DNA of 64,000 nt, taken from NCBI GenBank assembly GCA_022828135.1, contig JAJEJB010000028.1, positions 1 through 64,000 of the forward strand, given 5' to 3'. Both the position numbers and the translations under genes were made by a program. The notes beneath the pieces were generated by a model. It did not search any database. It was given only the letters and a program-made list of their open reading frames with translations, and had not been told where the DNA came from. This DNA comes from Acidimicrobiia bacterium (GTDB lineage: Bacteria; Actinomycetota; Acidimicrobiia; Acidimicrobiales; Aldehydirespiratoraceae). Below, piece by piece: positions 34,729-42,384 of this stretch (its first letter is position 1; each line of letters starts with the position of its first letter).

Positions 34729-35709
34729 TCAGCTGATGACGGCCCGGTCGTGCCAGCGTCCGGCGGTCTCCGCGCGGGCTGCGTCGGTGAGCGGCACGTA
34801 GCCGACGTCGCTGACCGCGGTGGACAGCACCTCGGAGACGTAGAAGTCCACGTAGGCCACTATGGCGTCGTTGGCCGCGGCCGCATCCGCGTTGACATAG
34901 ATCCACAGGTCACGGCTGATGGGATACTCGTTCGAGGCGATCGTGGCCGCAGTGGGCTCGACACACCCGTCGCCGCCGTCGACCTCGAGCAGCTTGACGC
35001 CGGAGGCGTTGACGGCGAAGGCGAAGCCGACCCAGCCCAGGCTGGTGTCGCTGGACTGGATGCCCTGGAGGATCACGTTGTCGTCGCCTGAGGGGACGTA
35101 GTCGGTGCGGGTGGTGGCGTCTACCCCCGCTTCTTCCGCCAGGTCCTCGATGACGATCTCGACGAACGAGTCGAAGGTTCCGGATTCCTCGCCGGGTCCG
35201 AAGACGTCCAAGGGAGCGTCGGGCAGGTCGGGGGATGCCTCGGCCCACGTGGACGTGCCCTCGCCGTTGGGGCCGATCAAGTCGAACAGTTGGTCGAACG
35301 TCAGGCATTCGACCGCGTCGTTGCCGGCGTTGGTCATGACCGCGATCCCGTCGATGCCCACCTTCAGCTCGATGATGTTGTCGATGCCGTTGGCGAGACA
35401 GGTCTCCTTCTCCTGATCCTTGATCTGGCGGGAGGCGTCGGAGATGTCGGTCTCGCCCTCGCAGAACAGTTTGAAGCCGTCGCCCGTGCCGGGGCCGTCC
35501 ACGGTCACCGACACCTCAGGGGCGACATCCTCGAACAGCTCGGCCACCCGGATCGAGATGGGCTCAACGGTGGACGAGCCCGAGATGTTCACGTCACCCG
35601 ATACTGCGGCCTCGGCTTGCCCGTCGTCTCCGCCGCATGCTGCGGCCACGAGTGAGAAGCTCACGATGATCACCGGCAGCCAGCGGAGCCGGCGCCTTGA
35701 GTTGCGCAC
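34729..35709 (-). CDS. pstS: phosphate-binding lipoprotein PstS
   Basis: Extracytoplasmic phosphate receptor, 326 residues. The signal peptide ends at lipobox VAAACGG (Cys near residue 25). The mature protein shows VNISGSSTVEPISIRVAELF near 41, DGPGTGDGFKLFCEGETDIS near 70 (phosphate-binding Thr-Gly-Asp-Gly and Asp), GEGTSTWAEASPDLP near 150, and FGPGEESGTFDSFVE near 170. A PHO-box-like repeat lies about 100 bp upstream of the ATG. It is the first gene of the pst-phoU-senX3 operon. Confidence 0.95.
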   Translation of the reverse strand: MRNSRRRLRWLPVIIVSFSLVAAACGGDDGQAEAAVSGDVNISGSSTVEPISIRVAELFEDVAPEVSVTVDGPGTGDGFKLFCEGETDISDASRQIKDQEKETCLANGIDNIIELKVGIDGIAVMTNAGNDAVECLTFDQLFDLIGPNGEGTSTWAEASPDLPDAPLDVFGPGEESGTFDSFVEIVIEDLAEEAGVDATTRTDYVPSGDDNVILQGIQSSDTSLGWVGFAFAVNASGVKLLEVDGGDGCVEPTAATIASNEYPISRDLWIYVNADAAAANDAIVAYVDFYVSEVLSTAVSDVGYVPLTDAARAETAGRWHDRAVIS

Positions 35710-35809
35710 TTAGGTGTCCCTTCCTCGGGAAAATGGCATGGCAAGCCCGCACCTGTTGCAGGCCGCAGGCAAGCTAGACAACCCAAGGTTTCAGACAGCC
35801 GGGGTCACC

Positions 35810-35847
35810 GTGAAGCGGGAGTGAATGCCGGTGAACGGCAGGTGAAT
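35810..35847 (-). promoter_or_regulatory. PHO-box-like array of four TTCAC direct repeats upstream of pstS
   Basis: On the minus strand the sequence carries TTCACC, TTCACC, TTCACT and TTCACG; their plus-strand GTGAA cores start at 35842, 35831, 35821 and 35810, a spacing of 11, 10 and 11 bp. One helical turn between GTTCACC-type repeats is the layout of actinobacterial PHO boxes bound by PhoP/RegX3-type regulators. It is 101-138 bp before the pstS start codon and ends 3 bp from the stop of the upstream seleno-thioredoxin gene. Confidence 0.7.
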
Positions 35848-35849
35848 TG

Positions 35850-36989
35850 TTACGAGAGACTGTCCAGTGCGTCCTGGAGGCGGCTCTTGTCGAACCTGCT
35901 GACCTTCTCGATCCGTGTCACGCCGGCGCCGTCAAGCAGTATCAGGCTGGGGTTGCCGGTCTCGTAGTGGTTCCACGCCTCGTAGGAGTCACTCCACAGC
36001 GTGTGGGGAGGACCCCCAGCGGAGGCCACGAAGCTCTCGGCGTAGGCGAAGTCGTCCTGGGCGCCCACGCCTATGACGATGACCTTGCCTTCGTTGTCTC
36101 GGGCGAACTGCCCGACCGACGATGCCTCTCGCCGGCAAGTCGGTCAATGGGGGGCCCAGAACCACAGCAGCAGGGGCGTCGAGCCGTCCACGAAGTCGCG
36201 GAGGTTGACGGTCGCTCCCGTGCGCACATCGATCATGTCCTGAGCCGGTACATCGGTCTCGACGACCGGCGCGGCGGTGGTTGTGGGCGCGGCGGTGGTC
36301 GTTGGCGCGGCGGTGGTTGTGGGCGCGGCGGTTGTCGTGGTCTCGGCTTCAGCCGCCGCGGCCGCTTCGGCTTCCGCGGCTGCTGCTGCGGCTAGGGCCT
36401 CGGCCTCGGCGGCTGCGGCTTGAGCCTCGGCTTCGGCGATTGCGGCCAGGGCGGCGGCCTCCTCGGCTTCGGCGGCTGCTAGAGCGGCTGCCTCGGCTGC
36501 GGCGGCTTGGGCAGCTGCTTCTGCTTCGGCCGCGGCCTGCGCTTCAGCGGCGGCTTGGGCCGCGGCCTGCGCTTCGGCGGCGGCTTGGGCGGCTGCCTCG
36601 GCCTCGGCTTCTGTCCGGGCATCGGCTTCTGCTTGGGCGGCAGCTTGGGCGTCGGCTTCTGCTTGGGCGGCGGCCTCGGCGGCTGCCTCGGCCTCTGCGG
36701 CGGCGGCCTGGGCCTCGGCGTCCGCGGCGTCGGCCGCAGCCTGGGCTGCCTCGGCTTCTGCTAGGACCTCGGCTGCCTCGGCTTCTGCTAGGACCTCGGC
36801 TGCCTTGGCTTCGGCGGCTTCGGCTTCTGCTTGGGCCTCCTGGACGGCGGCGTCATCCACGGCGCTGGTGGTGGGAGTGACAGGGGCACCGCTGCCGGAG
36901 CTTGGATCGTCGTCGCTGCCGCAGGCCGCGGCCGCCAGAGCTGCCGCCAGGAGCATGGCGGCAATCCGGGCGGGGGGTCGCGACTTCAT
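35850..36989 (-). CDS. thioredoxin-like seleno-lipoprotein with long Ala/Glu spacer (UPTC motif)
   Basis: Read through the TGA at 36146-36144 (codon 282), this is a 379-residue secreted protein. A lipoprotein signal peptide ends at LAAAACGS. Residues about 45-220 are an Ala/Glu low-complexity helix-like spacer, then four TTTAAP-type repeats. The thioredoxin-like domain starts near 245: DMIDVRTGATVNLRDFVDG, LLLWFWAPH-(U)-PTCRREAS, VIVIGVGAQDDFAYAESFVA and PSLILLDGAGVTRI. The expected motif is WAPWCPTC, so Sec replaces the first redox Cys. The adjacent paralogue has TGA at the same position, which strongly supports recoding over a broken gene. Probable role: extracytoplasmic thiol-disulfide exchange or peroxide reduction. 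It follows its paralogue by 4 bp. Confidence 0.85.
36116..36143 (-). promoter_or_regulatory. SECIS-like hairpin after the first UPTC TGA
   Basis: Directly after the UGA the mRNA can pair CCGAC with GUCGG and, inside, UGCC with GGCA around the loop GGCGAGA. The hairpin lies within the coding sequence, as bacterial SECIS elements do, although its loop comes nearer to the UGA than in Escherichia coli fdhF. Confidence 0.45.
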
Positions 36990-36993
36990 CGGC

Positions 36994-37545
36994 TCAGGTT
37001 AGGGCAGCCAGCTGGTCGCTGAGCCTGGTTGCGTCGAAGCTGCCGGGGCTGTCGTCGGCCAGGTTGCCGCCGCGGTCGAGCATCCGCACGCTCGAGTTCC
37101 TCCTAACACCGAAGTGGCGCCAACTCTCGTTGGAGTCGCTCCACAGCATGGTGAAGGTGGTTCCGGTCTGGTCGACGAAGCGCTCGGCGTAGGCGAAGTC
37201 GTCCTGGGCGCCGATACCCACGACCGTCACCTTGTCGGCGTTGTCTTGAGCGAACTGCTCAAGGGCCGGAGCCTCTCTCCGGCAGGTCGGTCAATGCGGC
37301 GCCCAGAACCACAGGAGCAGAGGCGTCTCGCCGCTCACCAGCGACTGGAGATTGACGGTCTCACCCGTGTACACGCTGACCATGTCGAGGTCGGGCATAT
37401 CTCCGACCGCACCGGCAGCGGCGTCAGGAGCCGTCTCATCGGCACCGGTGGCGGCCTCTTCGGTGGTGATCGTGACATCGACCGACCCGCAGGCTGCTGC
37501 CACGAGGGCGACCATCACCGCGCAGACGACGAACCGGATCTTCAT
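36994..37545 (-). CDS. thioredoxin-like seleno-lipoprotein, short paralogue (UPTC motif)
   Basis: Read through the TGA at 37293-37291 (codon 85), this encodes 183 residues. A lipoprotein signal peptide (CAVMVALVAAACGS) is followed by a short acidic linker and the thioredoxin-like domain: DMVSVYTGETVNLQSLVSGE, LLLWFWAPH-(U)-PTCRREAP, VTVVGIGAQDDFAYAERFVD, MLWSDSNESWRHFG. It is clearly homologous to the 35850-36989 product on both sides of the TGA. Its ATG overlaps the HhH-GPD gene stop as ATGA, and the next paralogue starts 4 bp after its stop, so HhH-GPD, this gene and the longer paralogue are probably cotranscribed. The sequence has no Ala/Glu spacer. Confidence 0.87.
37265..37283 (-). promoter_or_regulatory. 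SECIS-like hairpin after the second UPTC TGA
   Basis: Starting 7 nt after the UGA, GCCGGAG and CUCCGGC form a perfect 7-bp stem around the loop AGAGG, which lies 15-19 nt from the UGA. This fits the size and position of bacterial SECIS hairpins. Confidence 0.6.
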
Positions 37546-38150
37546 TCGTCCTTCTTCTTGCCGAGAGCCTTCTGCTCTTTCTTCCATGCCCGCACCCGTT
37601 GTAGCGCCTCCGGGCCGTCGATGTCGGCCACCGACCGCGGCTGGCTGTCGGCGAAGGCTCCGGCCTGCGCCTCCCAGCCGTCGGGACGGACGCCGAAGCG
37701 CTTGGCGAGGACGGCGGTCAGGATCCGGGCCTTCTCGTCCCCGTAGCCGGGCAGGTCCCGCAGTCGCCCGAAGAGATCCTCGCCGTTGGCCGCAGCGTTC
37801 CAGACCGCCCCCGCGTCGCCGTCGTAGTGATCGGCAACATGCCGGCATAGGGCCTGCATCCGCTTGGCCATCGAGCTCGGGAACCGGTGCAGCGCCGGCT
37901 TGGCCCTCACCAGGTCGGCGAAGGCGTCGGGGTCCCGCTCCGAGATGTCGTGAGCGTCCAATCCGGCTCCGAGCCGCTCCGACAGGCGGAAGGGTCCCAT
38001 GAATGCCCACTCCATCGGGATCTGCTGGTCGAGCAGCATTCCCAGCAGCAGCGCCAGCGGGTCCGTGTTGAGCAGGCGGTCGGCGGCCTCGTCCCCGGTG
38101 ATCGCCAGGGTGCCCGTCCCGACCTTCTTCACCAGCTTCTCCTGGTTCAC
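37542..38150 (-). CDS. HhH-GPD family base-excision DNA repair protein
   Basis: A 202-residue helix-hairpin-helix glycosylase-fold protein. Motifs: LALLLGMLLDQQIPMEWAF near residue 32 (the helix with the conserved LxxQQ), FPSSMAKRMQALCRHV near 92, and the hairpin LRDLPGYGDEKARILTAVLA near 130. The C-terminus is Lys/Glu-rich. Actinobacterial relatives are annotated as HhH-GPD repair proteins and sometimes mislabelled HesB. No CxxC cluster motif of endonuclease III is visible. It overlaps the preceding aceE stop by 4 bp and the following selenoprotein start by 4 bp. Confidence 0.85.
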   Translation of the reverse strand: MNQEKLVKKVGTGTLAITGDEAADRLLNTDPLALLLGMLLDQQIPMEWAFMGPFRLSERLGAGLDAHDISERDPDAFADLVRAKPALHRFPSSMAKRMQALCRHVADHYDGDAGAVWNAAANGEDLFGRLRDLPGYGDEKARILTAVLAKRFGVRPDGWEAQAGAFADSQPRSVADIDGPEALQRVRAWKKEQKALGKKKDE

Positions 38151-40909
38151 TTCGTGGAGGATAACCGTGCGCCCGTGTCGGGATGGCCGGGGTCATCGCG
38201 GTCGACGTCGATGCCGTACCGGTCAATGGCGGCCGCCACCTCGTCCGGTGACACTTCGCCCGACTCCATCAGAGCCGACAGCACGGCCAGCACGATGTGC
38301 GGCCCGTCGACCTCGAAGAACCGCCGCAGCGCCTCCCTCGTGTCGGAGCGGCCGAACCCGTCGGTGCCCAACACGTGCAACGGCCTCGGCGTGAAGCGGG
38401 CGATCTGGTCGGGGACCAGGGTCATGAAGTCGGTCACGGCCACGATCGGGCCGTCCGAGTCGGACAGCTTCCGGGTCACCATCGGCACGACGGGCTCGGA
38501 GTCCGGGTTCAGCCGGTTGCGACGCTCGACGTCCAGCGCCTCCCGCCTCAGACTCTGGTACGACGTGGCGCTCCAGAGCTCGGCCGAGGTGTCGTGATGC
38601 TCGGCCAGCAGCGCCTGGGCCTCGAGCGCGGCGCCCACCGACGCTCCCGAGAACAGGATGGTGGCCGAGCGTTTGCGGCCCCCGGGGCCGTCGTCGAACT
38701 TGTACAGGCCGCCGGTGATGTCGGAGTCGGTCACGTGGTCGGGACGGGGCGGCTGCTCGTAGTTCTCGTTGTAGATGGTGATGTAGTAGAAGACGTCGGT
38801 GCCGTCGGCCGCGTCCGGGGGGTACATCCGGTGCAGGCCCTCGTCGACGATGGCCCCCAGCTCGTAGGCGAAGGCCGGGTCGTAGGCCTCGCACGCCGGC
38901 ACCGTCGCGGCCAGCACATGGCTGTGGCCGTCCTGGTGCTGGAGCCCCTCGCCCAGCAGCGTCGTGCGGCCCGCGGTCGCACCGATGAGGAAGCCCCGGG
39001 CCCGGGCGTCGGCCGCGGCCCAGATGGAGTCGCCCACCCGCTGGAAGCCGAACATGGAGTAGAAGGCGTAGAAGGGCACCATGGGCACGCCGAGGTTGGC
39101 GTAGGAGGTGGCCGCGGCCAGCCAGCTGGCCAGCGAGCCGCACTCGGTGATGCCCTCCTCGAGGATCTGGCCGTCGGTCGACTCGCTGTAGCTCAACAGC
39201 AGGTCATGGTCCACCGGCTCGTAGAGCTGGCCGTGGGGCGCGTAGATCCGGAACTCCCGGAACAGCGAGTCCATGCCGAAGGTGCGGGCCTCGTCGGGCA
39301 CGATGGGCACGACCCGCCGGCCGAAGTGCTGGTCCCGCATCAGGTCGCGCAACAAGGCTGTGAATGCCCCCGTGGTGGAGACTTTGCGCCCGCCGGAGCC
39401 CTTGCGCATGTCGATGAAGGGTCCGTCGGCGGGGAGGGCGATGGGGCGGCGGTCCCGCACCACCCGCCGCGGCACGGCCCCGTCGAGGGCGCGGCGGCGG
39501 TCCATCATGTAGCGGATCTCCTCCGAGTCGGGGGGCGGCCGGTAGTAGGGCGGGATCCCGTCGGCGAGGTCCTCCTCGTCGATCTCGTCCTCCATGTGCA
39601 GCCGCGAGCGCAGTTCCATCAGCTGCGTGGTGGTCATCTTCTTGATCTGGTGGGTGGCGTTGCGGCCCTCGAAGCCCTCGCCCAGGGTCCACCCCTTGAT
39701 GGTCTTGGCCAGGATCACGGTGGGCTGGCCCTTGATCTCGGTGGCGGCCTTGAACGCGGCGTACACCTTCTGGTAGTCGTGGCCTCCCCGGGGCAGGACC
39801 CGCAGATCCTCGTCGCTGAGGTGCGTGACGAGCTTGCGCAGGCGGGGGTCGGGGCCGAAGAAGTGCTCCCGGATGTAGGCGCCGGTCTCCACTGCGTAGC
39901 GCTGGTACTCGCCGTCGACGGTGGTGGCCATCTTGTTGAGCAGGGCCCCGTCGGTGTCGCGCATCAGCAGCTCGTCCCACCTGGTGCCCCAGATCACCTT
40001 GATGACGTTCCAGCCCGCGCCGCGGAACACGCCCTCGAGTTCCTGGATGATCTTGCCGTTGCCCCGCACCGGGCCGTCGAGGCGCTGGAGGTTGCAGTTG
40101 ACCACCCACTTCAGGTTGTCGAGGTCGTTGCGGCCGGCCAGGGCGATGGCCCCCAGGGTTTCGGGCTCGTCGCACTCGCCGTCGCCCAGGAAGCACCACA
40201 CCGTGCTCTCGGCGGTGTCGTCGATGCGGCGGTTGTGCATGTACCGGTTGAAGCGGGCGTGGTAGATGGAGTTGATCGGCCCGAGCCCCATCGACACCGT
40301 CGGGTACTCCCAGAAGTCGGGCATCAGCCGGGGATGGGGGTATCCCGACAGGCCGTTGCCGCCGACCTCCATCCGGAAGTTGTCGAGCTCCTGCTCGCTC
40401 AGGCGGCCCTCCAGGTAGGCCCGGGCGTACACGCCGGGAGCGGCATGGCCCTGGAAGTAGATGTGGTCGCCGACCAGGCCGTCGTCCTTGCCCTTGAAGA
40501 AGTGGTTGAAGCCCACCTCGTACAGGGAGGCCGACGATGCGAACGTGGACAGGTGGCCGCCGATCCCGTCGGCCGTCTTGTTGGCCCGGATGACCATGGC
40601 CGCCGCGTTCCAGCGGATGAAACGGCGGATGCGCCGCTCGACCTGCTCGTTGCCGGGGAAGAAGGGCTGCTCGGAGGCGGGGATCGTGTTGATGTAGGGC
40701 GTGGACGTGGTCGGCGGCACGCCCACCCGCTGCTCGTTGGAGCGCTCGAGGAGCTTGGCCACGATGTAGCGGGCCCGTTCCCGCCCGCCGGCCGCGATGA
40801 TGGCGTCGAGCGAGTCGATCCACTCCTGGGTCTCGGCCGGGTCGATGTCCGGAAGCTGGCGCAGGAAGTTGTCGGCCACCGCCCTCCATGATGGCAGCAA
40901 AGGACGCAT
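38147..40909 (-). CDS. aceE: pyruvate dehydrogenase E1 component, homodimeric
   Basis: TPP-dependent E1 of the pyruvate dehydrogenase complex, about 920 residues, the usual AceE length. Visible: LPDIDPAETQEWIDSLD near the start, GGHLSTFASSASLYEVGFNH near 110 (substrate-site His), the TPP motif GDGECDEPETLGAIALAGR near 225, KTIKGWTLGEGFEGRNATHQ near 385, and PFYAFYSMFGFQRVGDSIWA near 640. ATG 40909 has GAGG 6 nt upstream; GTG 40879 is an alternative. It is divergent from rnhA with about 20 bp between starts. E3 and E2 genes lie at 43.8-46.7 kb on the other strand. HhH-GPD is coupled downstream. Confidence 0.96.
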   Translation of the reverse strand: MRPLLPSWRAVADNFLRQLPDIDPAETQEWIDSLDAIIAAGGRERARYIVAKLLERSNEQRVGVPPTTSTPYINTIPASEQPFFPGNEQVERRIRRFIRWNAAAMVIRANKTADGIGGHLSTFASSASLYEVGFNHFFKGKDDGLVGDHIYFQGHAAPGVYARAYLEGRLSEQELDNFRMEVGGNGLSGYPHPRLMPDFWEYPTVSMGLGPINSIYHARFNRYMHNRRIDDTAESTVWCFLGDGECDEPETLGAIALAGRNDLDNLKWVVNCNLQRLDGPVRGNGKIIQELEGVFRGAGWNVIKVIWGTRWDELLMRDTDGALLNKMATTVDGEYQRYAVETGAYIREHFFGPDPRLRKLVTHLSDEDLRVLPRGGHDYQKVYAAFKAATEIKGQPTVILAKTIKGWTLGEGFEGRNATHQIKKMTTTQLMELRSRLHMEDEIDEEDLADGIPPYYRPPPDSEEIRYMMDRRRALDGAVPRRVVRDRRPIALPADGPFIDMRKGSGGRKVSTTGAFTALLRDLMRDQHFGRRVVPIVPDEARTFGMDSLFREFRIYAPHGQLYEPVDHDLLLSYSESTDGQILEEGITECGSLASWLAAATSYANLGVPMVPFYAFYSMFGFQRVGDSIWAAADARARGFLIGATAGRTTLLGEGLQHQDGHSHVLAATVPACEAYDPAFAYELGAIVDEGLHRMYPPDAADGTDVFYYITIYNENYEQPPRPDHVTDSDITGGLYKFDDGPGGRKRSATILFSGASVGAALEAQALLAEHHDTSAELWSATSYQSLRREALDVERRNRLNPDSEPVVPMVTRKLSDSDGPIVAVTDFMTLVPDQIARFTPRPLHVLGTDGFGRSDTREALRRFFEVDGPHIVLAVLSALMESGEVSPDEVAAAIDRYGIDVDRDDPGHPDTGARLSSTK

Positions 40910-40928
40910 TCGCGACCTCGGCGCGCCG

Positions 40929-41456
40929 ATGCGCGACCATCGGGGCGTGGTAGCCGAACCCCTTCCCGGACTCGCCGCCGACTCTGCTACCGGACCCGCA
41001 GACGGAACCGCCGCCGAGCCCACGGTCGTGTACACCGACGGGGCCTGCCTGGGGAACCCCGGGCCGGGCGGCTGGGCCTGGGCCGTGCCGGGCGGGGACT
41101 GGGCCTGCGGCGCCGACCCAGCCACCACCAACCAGCGGATGGAGTTGCAGGCGGTGCTGGAGGCGCTTCGGGAGTTGGACGGTCCGGTCGAGGTGGTGTC
41201 GGATTCCACCTACGTCGTCCACTGCTTCCGCGACCGGTGGTACGAGGGCTGGATGAGGCGCGGCTGGCGAAACTCTAAGAAGGAGCCGGTAGCCAATCAA
41301 GACCTTTGGAAGCCCCTAATCGAGTTGTACCTGTCCCGGCCCGGCGAGATCTCGTTCCGATGGGTCAAGGGCCACTCCGGCAACGAGTGGAACGACATCG
41401 TCGACGAGCTGGCGGTAGGTGCAGCCTCAGACCAGCGCTCCCGCCGCAGCAGCTAG
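40929..41456 (+). CDS. rnhA: ribonuclease HI
   Basis: Hydrolyses RNA in RNA-DNA hybrids. The 175-residue product has the four acidic catalytic residues: YTDGACLGNPGPGGW (Asp near residue 36), MELQAVLEAL (Glu near 73), SDSTYVVHCF (Asp near 94) and KGHSGNEWNDIVDELA (Asp near 155), with the basic-protrusion-like RDRWYEGWMRRGWRNSK between them. The first 30 residues are non-conserved, so GTG 40947 is a possible start. The stop shares CTAG with the convergent MazF-type gene. Confidence 0.94.
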   Translation: MRDHRGVVAEPLPGLAADSATGPADGTAAEPTVVYTDGACLGNPGPGGWAWAVPGGDWACGADPATTNQRMELQAVLEALRELDGPVEVVSDSTYVVHCFRDRWYEGWMRRGWRNSKKEPVANQDLWKPLIELYLSRPGEISFRWVKGHSGNEWNDIVDELAVGAASDQRSRRSS

Positions 41457-41764
41457 CAGTCCGCAAGGGCGTTGAGGGCGCCACACATGCGCTGGACTCC
41501 TTCCGGGTTCAACATTCCGAGGCGTGCCGTCAGGAGGGACTTCGGCACGACTGCGAGGTTGTCGAAGGAGGCGACGCTGTCGTGGTCCAGGCCCTCGTCA
41601 GATCCCAACGGCATACACGTCGGGATGCGCCGCTCGGTGCTGCTGACCGGGGCTACCACCACAGAGTCCAGCGCGTCGATGGCTTGGTTGCGGGTGACGA
41701 CCAGGACGGGTCGGGCCTTGTGGCTGGGTGCCTCGAGCAGCCACAACTCTCCTTGGGCTACCAC
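41453..41764 (-). CDS. MazF/PemK-type toxin (endoribonuclease)
   Basis: A 103-residue MazF/PemK-family protein. Family blocks: QGELWLLEAP near the start, KARPVLVVTRNQAIDALDSV near 16, VVVAPVSSTERRIPT near 35 with the conserved Arg/Thr region, and DSVASFDNLAVVPKSLL near 62. MazF toxins cut mRNA at short sequences. The ATG lies inside the 3' end of the antitoxin gene (7-bp overlap), as usual for antitoxin-toxin pairs. Confidence 0.9.
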   Translation of the reverse strand: MVAQGELWLLEAPSHKARPVLVVTRNQAIDALDSVVVAPVSSTERRIPTCMPLGSDEGLDHDSVASFDNLAVVPKSLLTARLGMLNPEGVQRMCGALNALADC

Positions 41765-42060
41765 GACTCGGCATCGGTCAAGGCGATGGCGTTGGCCATC
41801 GCCTGGGCATGGTCGGCCTCAGTTTGAGGGTGTCGTAGGTAGTGGTCTTCGATGGCCTTGCCGACACGGTGCCGTTTGAGCGCGTCGTCGTACCAGCCGA
41901 CCGCCTGACGGACGACGTCCTCCCGGCTGGTGCCGATCCCCTCGGACACCAGCCGGTCGATGACGGACAACTCCTCGTCGCTGAACCGGGCCCGCACTGA
42001 TCCTCTCGTGCCCATCAGTCGGCGGTGCCATGACCGGATTGCCTCAGTGGTTGATCTCAT
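41758..42060 (-). CDS. ribbon-helix-helix antitoxin paired with the MazF-type toxin
   Basis: A 100-residue protein with an RHH-like segment RGSVRARFSDEELSVIDRLV near residues 19-38 and SREDVVRQAVGWYDDAL, then a helical C-terminal tail (QTEADHAQAMANAIALTDAE) that may wrap around the toxin. I begin it at ATG 42060; the open frame upstream overlaps the next gene and is non-homologous. Gene order (antitoxin, then overlapping toxin) supports its role. It probably autoregulates the operon; no operator was identified. Confidence 0.75.
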   Translation of the reverse strand: MRSTTEAIRSWHRRLMGTRGSVRARFSDEELSVIDRLVSEGIGTSREDVVRQAVGWYDDALKRHRVGKAIEDHYLRHPQTEADHAQAMANAIALTDAESW

Positions 42061-42085
42061 GTCTGTAACCTCGGATGCTTTGATG

Positions 42086-42310
42086 TCACTTGCCGAGCCT
42101 CTTGCGGGCCGTCGCGAGTTCTTCCTCGGTGAAGGGGCCGTTGATGGCTTCCCATTCGGCGACAACTTGACGCAGCCCGCGGGCCTTGAGGCGGCGGCGG
42201 GCGGCGTCTGCCAGCCATGATGACATCCTCTGCCCGTCCTCCTCGGCAGCCTCTCGGAGGTCAGCCGCGAGGTCTGCAGGAAGCGAGACGATCAGGTGCT
42301 TCTTGCGCAT
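42086..42310 (-). CDS. second small RHH/CopG-like DNA-binding protein
   Basis: A 74-residue protein, upstream of and in the same direction as the MazF module (25-bp gap). The start KKHLIVSLPADLAADLREAA has the beta-strand-helix pattern of CopG/VapB-type RHH proteins, followed by SSWLADAARRRLKARG. The C-terminus ends in FTEEELATARKRLGK, as in antitoxin tails. No second toxin gene is adjacent, so it may be a solitary antitoxin, or part of a three-gene module with the MazF pair. Confidence 0.65.
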   Translation of the reverse strand: MRKKHLIVSLPADLAADLREAAEEDGQRMSSWLADAARRRLKARGLRQVVAEWEAINGPFTEEELATARKRLGK

Positions 42311-42384
42311 ATCACATAACTATCATGATATTCCACAGGCAGCAACGCCCGGATTGTCTGGTGCTTGACCTCCAACTCGAAGCG

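Noticed and set aside
36281..36880. Long plus-strand frames rich in Leu/Arg opposite the Ala/Glu spacer
   Set aside because: They are antisense shadows of the GC-rich Ala/Glu repeat, have no homology and no ribosome-binding site.
35850..37545. Reading the two TGAs as real stops, giving truncated lipoproteins and two small downstream proteins
   Set aside because: The downstream pieces contain the rest of a thioredoxin fold in frame, and both paralogues have the TGA at the same redox position; recoding explains this better.
38226..40891. Long plus-strand frame opposite aceE (over 800 codons)
   Set aside because: It is a Gly/Val/His/Arg-rich antisense shadow typical of high-GC coding DNA; the opposite frame is unmistakably AceE.
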